Under the pieces are notes generated by a model. The model was not told the DNA's origin. It saw only the letters and a list, made by a program, of their open reading frames with translations, and did no database searches. 19,800 nucleotides of DNA, from contig DATEHQ010000183.1 in the NCBI GenBank assembly GCA_035279525.1, positions 1 to 19,800 of the forward strand. Reading direction: 5' to 3'. Positions within the stretch are counted from its first letter, which is position 1; every line of letters starts with the position of its first letter. Of this stretch, positions 14,486-19,800 are shown in pieces. Origin of the DNA: DATEHQ01 sp035279525. GTDB taxonomy: Bacteria > Chloroflexota > Dormibacteria > Dormibacterales > Dormibacteraceae. The position numbers and the translations under genes are program-made.

Positions 14486-15535
14486 CTCGCCGGAGGGACC
14501 GGCCTTGAGGCTTTCGCCGCGCTGCTTCTGCAGGCGAGGAGGCAGCTCGGCATAGACGTGCTCGAAGACATCCTCCGCGCTGGGCGGCGGCAGCTCCGCG
14601 CAGAGCCTGTAGGCGGCATCGACCTCAGCCGTGACCTCGGCCTTGACTCGCGCATGGATGTCGTCTGACCACAATCCGATCCGGGTCGCGAACCGGCGCA
14701 GCCGGTCGATCGGGTCACGGCGCCCCGCCTCCTCTTCCTCGGCGGCGGCGCGGTACTCGCGCGGATTGTCGCTTGTGTTGTGAAAGCCCATCCGGTACGT
14801 GCGCGCTTCGATGAGCGTCGGACCCTGCCCCCTGAGCGCCCTGTCGACAGCCTCGCGCGCTGCCGAGTACATCGCGAAGATGTCATCGCCGTCGACGGCG
14901 ACGCCCGGGAAACCGTAGCCCTCCGCCCTGCTCGCCAGGCTGGCCGCCGCGCTCTGACGCGACGCGGGCGTCGAGATCGCCCAGTGGTTGTTGATCAGGA
15001 TCAGCACGAGGGGCACCGCCATGACACCGGCCAGGTTGCAGGCTTCGTGGAAGTCGCCTTCCGACGCCGCACCTTCGCCGAAATAGACCATCACGGCAGC
15101 TCGTTGCCGGCGGAGCTTCAAACCCCACGCAAGCCCGACGGCGTGAGGGATCTGCGTGCCGATCGCCGACTGGCGCGGCAGGAGCCGCACTCCGTTCGGT
15201 ATCCGGGCGTGGTTCAGCCGCCCCATGTATCCGGCGAGTACACGATCGAGCGTCTGGCCGTGACGGACCATCGCCGGCTGCTCGCGCGAGGCGGGCACCA
15301 TCCAGTCGCGAGCCGGATCGAGCGCCATCGCCGAGCCGACCACGGCGGCCTCCTGCCCGGCGACAGGTCCGTAGACGCCGGCGAGTCCCATTCGCTGCAG
15401 AGCGATCACGCGCTCATCGATGGCTCGCGAGAGGAGCATCCACCTCATCGCTTCGACGATCTCGGCCTCTCCCATGCTTGCCGGCGCCTGGCCGGCGAGC
15501 TCGCCCGACTCGTTCAGGACTTGCAGAACCTCCAC
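14480..15535 (-). CDS. 2-oxoacid dehydrogenase E1 component, alpha subunit (BCKDH/PDH type)
   Basis: The alpha subunit of a thiamine-diphosphate E1 that decarboxylates a 2-oxo acid and acylates the lipoyl group of E2. The 351-residue product carries the ThDP/Mg motif GEGAASEGDFHEACNLAG ... INNHWAIS, with Glu in the GDG position, which the family tolerates. The loop FHNTSDNPREYR followed by DPIDRLRRF ... GLW resembles branched-chain oxoacid dehydrogenases more than pyruvate dehydrogenases. The start is GTG 15535, 3 nt after the E1-beta stop, so the two are coupled; ATG 15475 is a shorter option. Order is beta then alpha, the reverse of most operons. No E2 or E3 gene is in the window, so the complex must be completed from elsewhere. 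Confidence 0.9.
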   Translation of the reverse strand: MEVLQVLNESGELAGQAPASMGEAEIVEAMRWMLLSRAIDERVIALQRMGLAGVYGPVAGQEAAVVGSAMALDPARDWMVPASREQPAMVRHGQTLDRVLAGYMGRLNHARIPNGVRLLPRQSAIGTQIPHAVGLAWGLKLRRQRAAVMVYFGEGAASEGDFHEACNLAGVMAVPLVLILINNHWAISTPASRQSAAASLASRAEGYGFPGVAVDGDDIFAMYSAAREAVDRALRGQGPTLIEARTYRMGFHNTSDNPREYRAAAEEEEAGRRDPIDRLRRFATRIGLWSDDIHARVKAEVTAEVDAAYRLCAELPPPSAEDVFEHVYAELPPRLQKQRGESLKAGPSGEG

Positions 15536-15538
15536 GGC

Positions 15539-16561
15539 TCAGAAATCCAGCGTCTTGCGCGCTGCCGCGACGACCCGATCGACCGTGGGAAGGAAATGCT
15601 CCTCGAGCCCACCTGGCGGATAGGGTGTGTCGGGTGACGCGACGCGAAGGATCGGTGCGTCGAGCGAAAGAAAGGCTTCCTCCTGGAGCGTCGAGACGAC
15701 CTCAGCCCCAAACCCGCCGGTGAAGCACGCCTCGTGCACGACCACCGCTCTGCCGCTGGGCCGGACGGCATCGACCATGCCGGCGACGTCCAGGGGCGAG
15801 AGGGTGCGCAGGTCTAGCACGCCCACCGAAGCACCTTGCTGGGCCAGGACATCCGAGGCCTCGAGGCAGAGGTGAACCGCTGCGCTCCACGCGATCAGGA
15901 CGAGATGATCGCCGCCTCTCAACAGGCGTGAGGTGCCGATGGGAACGGTGAAATCCCCCTCCGGGACAGGGCCGCGCGCGGCGCGATAGAGGCGCTGTGG
16001 TTCGAGGAACAGGACCGGGTCCGGATCCCGAATGGCTGAGACGAGCAGGCCTTTGGCGTCGTCGGGGAAGGCGGGACACACGACCTTGAGCCCAGGTGTG
16101 TGGGCGAACATGGACTCGATCGCGTCGGGATGGAACTCGGGCGTCCGCACGCCCCCGCCGTACGGGGCCCGAATCGTGGCCTGAACGTGGTAGCGGCCGC
16201 GCGACCGAAATCTATACCGCGCGAGCTGCGGCCCGATCTGGTGGAAGGCCTGCTGCGTAAAGCCCAGGAACTGTATCTCGGCGACCGGCACCATTCCGGC
16301 GAGAGCAAGGCCGAGCGCCGCTCCGACGATGGCGCCCTCGGCCAACGGCGTGTCGAACACGCGCTCCCCACCGAACCGCTTTTCCAGGCCCTTCGTCACC
16401 CGGAACACGCCGCCGAGCTTCGCCACGTCCATACCCAGCACGATCACGCGCTCATCGCGTTCCATCTCATCGACCAGGGCGCTCCGGATCGCCTCGAGGA
16501 TCGACATCTCATGCGAGCTCGATTCTGGAGCAACGCTTGTCTGATGTATCGTGTGTTTCAT
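15539..16561 (-). CDS. 2-oxoacid dehydrogenase E1 component, beta subunit
   Basis: Partner of the alpha subunit; together they form the alpha2beta2 E1. The pyrimidine-binding half shows VIVLGMDVAKLGGVFRVTKGL and DTPLAEGAIVGAALGLALAGMVPVAEIQF with the ThDP-activating Glu75. Further on are RAPYGGGVRTPEFHPDAIES and FLEPQRLYR, and the C-terminal transketolase-like domain has VLDLRTLSPLD and VVHEACFTGGFGAEV. ATG 16561 gives 340 residues; the family-conserved part begins at MSILEAIRSALV, so ATG 16507 is an alternative start. A TATGCT hexamer on the - strand (16596-16591) is a possible -10 for the operon. It is divergent from hyuA, and the two 5' ends overlap if both longest starts are used. Confidence 0.9.
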   Translation of the reverse strand: MKHTIHQTSVAPESSSHEMSILEAIRSALVDEMERDERVIVLGMDVAKLGGVFRVTKGLEKRFGGERVFDTPLAEGAIVGAALGLALAGMVPVAEIQFLGFTQQAFHQIGPQLARYRFRSRGRYHVQATIRAPYGGGVRTPEFHPDAIESMFAHTPGLKVVCPAFPDDAKGLLVSAIRDPDPVLFLEPQRLYRAARGPVPEGDFTVPIGTSRLLRGGDHLVLIAWSAAVHLCLEASDVLAQQGASVGVLDLRTLSPLDVAGMVDAVRPSGRAVVVHEACFTGGFGAEVVSTLQEEAFLSLDAPILRVASPDTPYPPGGLEEHFLPTVDRVVAAARKTLDF

Positions 16562-18705
16562 CTCAGTCTTTCGTAGCTGGCGCGGGAGCGAGCATAGATG
16601 AGCGCGTTCCTGATTGTTCTGGCGGTCGGCGCAGTGAGACGGATCCTCTGACTTCAGCCAGCGTCGGTTCGAGGGTTGGCGTCGACATCGGCGGCACGTT
16701 CACCGATCTCGTTCTGCTCAAGAACGGCCGGGTGAAGGCGATCGCCAAGACGCTGACCACACCCCACGACCCGTCGGTCGGCGTGATCCGGGGTCTGGAG
16801 GAGCTGCTCGCGAAGTCGTCGGTTGCACCCGCCGGTGTGAACGAGCTCGTACACGGCACGACGCTCGTCGCCAACGCGCTGATCGAAAGGAAGGGAAGCT
16901 CGACCGCGCTCGTCACCACCCAGGGATTCCGCGACTCGCTGGCGATGCGACGCGAGCATCGGTACGACCTCTATGACCTGCAGATCGAGCTTCCCGAGCC
17001 CCTCGTGCCGCGGCGTCGCCGCTGGGAGGTTCGGGAACGGGTCCTGGCCGATGGCACCGTCGATACACCGCTGGCGGCGGAGGACGTCAGGCGGATTGCA
17101 AAACTTGCCCGCCGTGAAAAAGTTGAGTCGATCGCACTGGTGTTCCTGCACGCGTACCGGTTTCCCGACCACGAACGAAAGGCCGAGGCGATCCTTCGCC
17201 GTGAGCTTCCCGATGTGCCGATCACCACGTCGAGCGAGCTCGTCCCAGAGCTTGGTGAATACGTGCGCACCTCGACGACCGTGGCCAACGCCTACGTCCG
17301 GCCCCTGGTCGACACCTACCTCGACCGGCTGGCAACGGACGTCCGGGGCCTCGGGGTGGTGGCGCCCATCTGGCTGATGCTGTCGACCGGTGGGCTTGCC
17401 TCGGTCGAGACCGGACGTCGCTTCCCGGTCAGGCTGTGTGAGTCAGGGCCGGCCGCGGGCGTGCTGGCCGCGGGCTTCTTCGGGGCGGCGGCCGGGGAGC
17501 CCGACGTGCTCGCCTTCGACATGGGCGGCACCACGGCCAAAGCCTGCTTGATCGAGAAGGGCGCCCCGCTGCTGGCTCGCGAGCACGAGGTCGCGCGCGT
17601 GCACCGGTTTGCGCGGGAGAGCGGCCTGCCTCTGCGGGTGCCGGTGATCGATCTGATTGAGATCGGCGCCGGGGGCGGATCGATCGCGCACGTCGACCAG
17701 TTCGGGCTCCCAAGGGTCGGACCGCAGAGCGCGGCGGCGGCTCCGGGGCCGGCGTGCTACGGATTTGGAGGAACGGATCCAACAGTGACCGACGCCGATC
17801 TTGTCCTCGGCTACCTGGATCCGCACTACTTCCTGGGCGGCGAACTCGCACTCGATGTCGAGGCGGCGAACACCGCCGTTGCGCGGCTCGGAGCCGCGAT
17901 GAAGCTCGGGCGCGAAGCTGCGGCCGCGGCGATACACGACGTGGTCGACGAGAACATGGCGGCGGCGGCGCGAATCCATTCCATCGAGCGTGGGCGCGAC
18001 ATCCGCCAATTCACGCTGGTGGCCACTGGCGGCGCAGGCCCTGTCCATGCCTGGGGAGTCGCGCGCCGCCTGGGGTTGAGGCGCATCGCCTATCCGCCCT
18101 CGGCGGGCGTCGCATCCGCGCTCGGGATGCTTACCGCAGCGCCGTCCTTCGAGTACGCCAGGTCGATGCCCGCGGCCCTCGATGCCGTCGCTTGGGACGA
18201 CGTCAAGCGAACACTGGAGAGCGCCGTCCGAGAGGGCCACAAGCAGCTGGGCAAGACCGCTGTGGTCGACATCTCCGTCGACGCCCGGTACCGCGGCCAG
18301 GGAGAGGGCATCACAGTCAAGCTCGGCCCCCGTCTTGGCGCGCGGCCCGCGCGACAGCTCACCGACGCCTTCGAGTCCGACTACGTCCGCCTCTACGGTC
18401 GCAGGCCTCCGGAGGTCGCGATCGAGATCCTCACGTGGAGACTCAGGGTCACGGGAGCGAAGCCTTCGGTCCAGCTCAAGTCGGCTGCGACGCAGGCGCC
18501 GGCGCTGAAGGGCCGGCGACGCATCTGGTCGAGCGAGAGGAAGTCATTCGTCGACGCCCGGGTGTGGGATCGGTACCGATTGGAGCCGGGAGATGTGATC
18601 GCGGGCCCGGCCGTGGTGGAGGAGCGCGAGTCCTCAGCCGTCATCGGTCTGGGCGGCCGCGGCCGGATCGACGCTCGCGGAATCCTCGTCGTGGACCTGG
18701 GGTGA
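16537..18705 (+). CDS. hyuA: Hydantoinase/oxoprolinase family protein, subunit A (HyuA-like)
   Basis: The larger ATP-using subunit of the family that contains N-methylhydantoinase, 5-oxoprolinase and acetone/acetophenone carboxylase. The N-terminal domain opens RVGVDIGGTFTDLVLLKNG, an actin-like phosphate loop, then ELVHGTTLVANALIERKG. The central domain has FDMGGTTAKACLIEKGAP (near residue 329) and EIGAGGGSIAHVD (near 377), with the later VATGGAGPVHAWGVARRLG. The C-terminal YRGQGEGITVKLG segment is also typical. The start is doubtful: the only standard in-frame codon before the conserved fold is TTG 16537, which adds about 45 unconserved residues and overlaps the divergent E1-beta start. A CTG at 16648 would give the usual short N terminus. 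The stop overlaps hyuB (TGATG). The substrate is not determinable. Confidence 0.9.
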   Translation: MSDVSCVSSQSFVAGAGASIDERVPDCSGGRRSETDPLTSASVGSRVGVDIGGTFTDLVLLKNGRVKAIAKTLTTPHDPSVGVIRGLEELLAKSSVAPAGVNELVHGTTLVANALIERKGSSTALVTTQGFRDSLAMRREHRYDLYDLQIELPEPLVPRRRRWEVRERVLADGTVDTPLAAEDVRRIAKLARREKVESIALVFLHAYRFPDHERKAEAILRRELPDVPITTSSELVPELGEYVRTSTTVANAYVRPLVDTYLDRLATDVRGLGVVAPIWLMLSTGGLASVETGRRFPVRLCESGPAAGVLAAGFFGAAAGEPDVLAFDMGGTTAKACLIEKGAPLLAREHEVARVHRFARESGLPLRVPVIDLIEIGAGGGSIAHVDQFGLPRVGPQSAAAAPGPACYGFGGTDPTVTDADLVLGYLDPHYFLGGELALDVEAANTAVARLGAAMKLGREAAAAAIHDVVDENMAAAARIHSIERGRDIRQFTLVATGGAGPVHAWGVARRLGLRRIAYPPSAGVASALGMLTAAPSFEYARSMPAALDAVAWDDVKRTLESAVREGHKQLGKTAVVDISVDARYRGQGEGITVKLGPRLGARPARQLTDAFESDYVRLYGRRPPEVAIEILTWRLRVTGAKPSVQLKSAATQAPALKGRRRIWSSERKSFVDARVWDRYRLEPGDVIAGPAVVEERESSAVIGLGGRGRIDARGILVVDLG

Positions 18706-19800
18706 TGGCCGGGCGCCGCACCAGGCTCGACCCCGTGACGCTCCAGATCCTGTGGTCGAGGCTGATCCAGGTCGCCAACGAGCAGGCCGCAGCCCTGATC
18801 CGCACTTCGTTTACTCCGATCGTGCGCGACGTGGGAGACCTGTCGGCCGCGGTGTTCGATCCGAGCGGACGGATGCTTGCTCAGGCCGTGACCGGCACCC
18901 CGGGCCACATCAATTCGCTCGCCACCGGAATGAAGCATTTCCTCGTCCAGCACCCCGCGCCGACGCTCAAGCCCGGTGACGTGCTGATCACAAACGATCC
19001 ATGGATGACGTCGGGCCAGCTCAACGACCTGTCGGTGGTGACGCCGGCTTTCGACCGTGGGCGGCTCGTCGGTTTCTTCGGAAACACGTGCCATGCCATA
19101 GACATCGGAGGCCTCGGTCTGTCGGCCGACGCGACGGAGGTCTTTCAAGAAGGCCTGTACCTCCCCATCCTCAAGCTGTATGAGCGCGGTCGCCCAAATC
19201 AGACGCTGCTCGACATCCTGGCCGCCAACGTGCGGACGCCGGCAGAGGTGCTCGGCGACCTCCACGCACAGGTGGCGGCGAACGAAGTCGGGGTCGAGAG
19301 ACTCGTCGCGTATCTCCACGACACCGATCAGCCGGACCTGTCCGTGCTCGCGGCCGAGATACTCTCGCGATCAGAGTCGGCGATGCGAAAGGCCATCGCC
19401 GAGATTCCCGACGGCGAGTACCGTTCCGCTTGCTTCACGGACGGCGACGAGGAGCCCATCCGGATCGAGTGCCGGCTGATTGTGCGCGGCGACGAGGTGA
19501 CCGCCGATTTCACGGGCAGCTCGGCCCAGGTTTCGAGGGCGTACAACGTGGTGCTCAATTACACGAGCGCGTATACGAACTACGGGTTGAAGCTCGCCCT
19601 CTGCCCAGGAGTGCCCCAGAACGACGGTTCGTTTCGTCCCGTCCACGTGGTCGCCCCACCGGGCTCGATCTTCAACCCTCGATTCCCCGCTGCGGTGGCA
19701 GCGCGCCAGGTCGCCGGCCACTTCGTCGTCCACGCGATCTTCGGCGCCCTGGCCGGCGTGCTGCCGGATCGCGTCATCGCCGAAGGCGCCGGCAACATCT
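18705..19800 (+). CDS. hyuB: Hydantoinase B family protein (HyuB-like), truncated at the right edge
   Basis: The frame opens at ATG 18705, whose A is the last base of the hyuA stop, and stays open to the window end, giving about 365 residues of a family usually 500-600 long. It begins MAGRRTRLDPVTLQILWSRL and shows family hallmarks: IRTSFTPIVRDVGDLSAAVFDPSGRMLAQA, VTGTPGHINSLATGMKHFL, then KPGDVLITNDPWMTSGQLNDLSVVTP, FFGNTCHAIDIGG and the ADFTGSSAQVSRAYN segment. HyuB supplies the metal-containing catalytic part that acts with ATP-using HyuA. The coupling and order hyuA-hyuB are standard. The C terminus is outside the window. Confidence 0.92.
   Translation, partial: MAGRRTRLDPVTLQILWSRLIQVANEQAAALIRTSFTPIVRDVGDLSAAVFDPSGRMLAQAVTGTPGHINSLATGMKHFLVQHPAPTLKPGDVLITNDPWMTSGQLNDLSVVTPAFDRGRLVGFFGNTCHAIDIGGLGLSADATEVFQEGLYLPILKLYERGRPNQTLLDILAANVRTPAEVLGDLHAQVAANEVGVERLVAYLHDTDQPDLSVLAAEILSRSESAMRKAIAEIPDGEYRSACFTDGDEEPIRIECRLIVRGDEVTADFTGSSAQVSRAYNVVLNYTSAYTNYGLKLALCPGVPQNDGSFRPVHVVAPPGSIFNPRFPAAVAARQVAGHFVVHAIFGALAGVLPDRVIAEGAGNI

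Noticed and set aside
17443..19319. Long - strand frames opposite hyuA and hyuB
   Set aside because: They overlap strongly supported + strand domains and show no domain of their own.
1..19800. CRISPR array, IS element, prophage, toxin-antitoxin, tRNA or retron-like structure
   Set aside because: No evenly spaced repeats, transposase or integrase motifs, cloverleaf, or reverse-transcriptase motifs were seen; nearly all bases are accounted for by metabolic or transport genes.

Overview
The window is a dense, high-GC (estimated by eye, roughly two-thirds G+C) bacterial chromosome segment. It has short intergenic spaces, many 1-4 bp stop/start overlaps, and frequent GTG/TTG starts. Several genes begin 0-5 nt from the predicted transcription start of a TAnnnT -10 hexamer, so leaderless or near-leaderless mRNAs look common. 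These traits, plus a CoA transferase that resembles Chloroflexus mesaconyl-CoA transferase, suggest an uncultured soil-type Chloroflexota/Dormibacterota- or actinobacteria-like organism. This placement is inference; no rRNA or ribosomal protein gene is present to confirm it. I see no tRNA, rRNA, CRISPR array, insertion sequence or phage gene.

Region 1 (1-2760): the 3' end of an unidentified Ala-rich gene, a cytidylate-kinase-like P-loop protein, and a 14-helix DHA2-type drug efflux transporter. The three lie in one tightly coupled + strand unit that ends at a strong hairpin terminator shared with the convergent pstS.

Region 2 (2763-9097): a complete phosphate-starvation locus. pstS (lipoprotein) is on the - strand. 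Divergent from it runs phoR-like kinase, pstB, phoU, phoP-like regulator, pstC, pstA. The order is unusual: kinase and regulator are separated by pstB-phoU, and the kinase has no membrane segment. Two matching sets of three 11-bp TTAA-centred direct repeats (candidate Pho boxes) lie upstream of pstS and pstB, each 16 nt from its -10 hexamer.

Region 3 (9098-14477): a ChrB N-terminal-domain protein, a mesaconyl-CoA transferase-like class III CoA transferase, an acyl-CoA dehydrogenase, a trans-sulfuration-family PLP enzyme (- strand) and a glyoxalase-like VOC protein.

Region 4 (14480-19800): a two-gene - strand operon for a 2-oxoacid dehydrogenase E1 (beta before alpha, no E2/E3 nearby). Divergent from it is a hydantoinase/oxoprolinase pair, hyuA and hyuB; hyuB runs off the right edge.

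Functionally, region 2 is a coherent sensing-uptake-regulation circuit for inorganic phosphate. Regions 3-4 are mostly acyl-CoA, keto-acid and amino-acid-derivative catabolism, with no single pathway completed inside the window. I do not see a defence system or obvious new machinery. The most noteworthy signals are the Pho-box geometry, the split and soluble two-component system, the leaderless starts, and the mct-like/acyl-CoA dehydrogenase pair.
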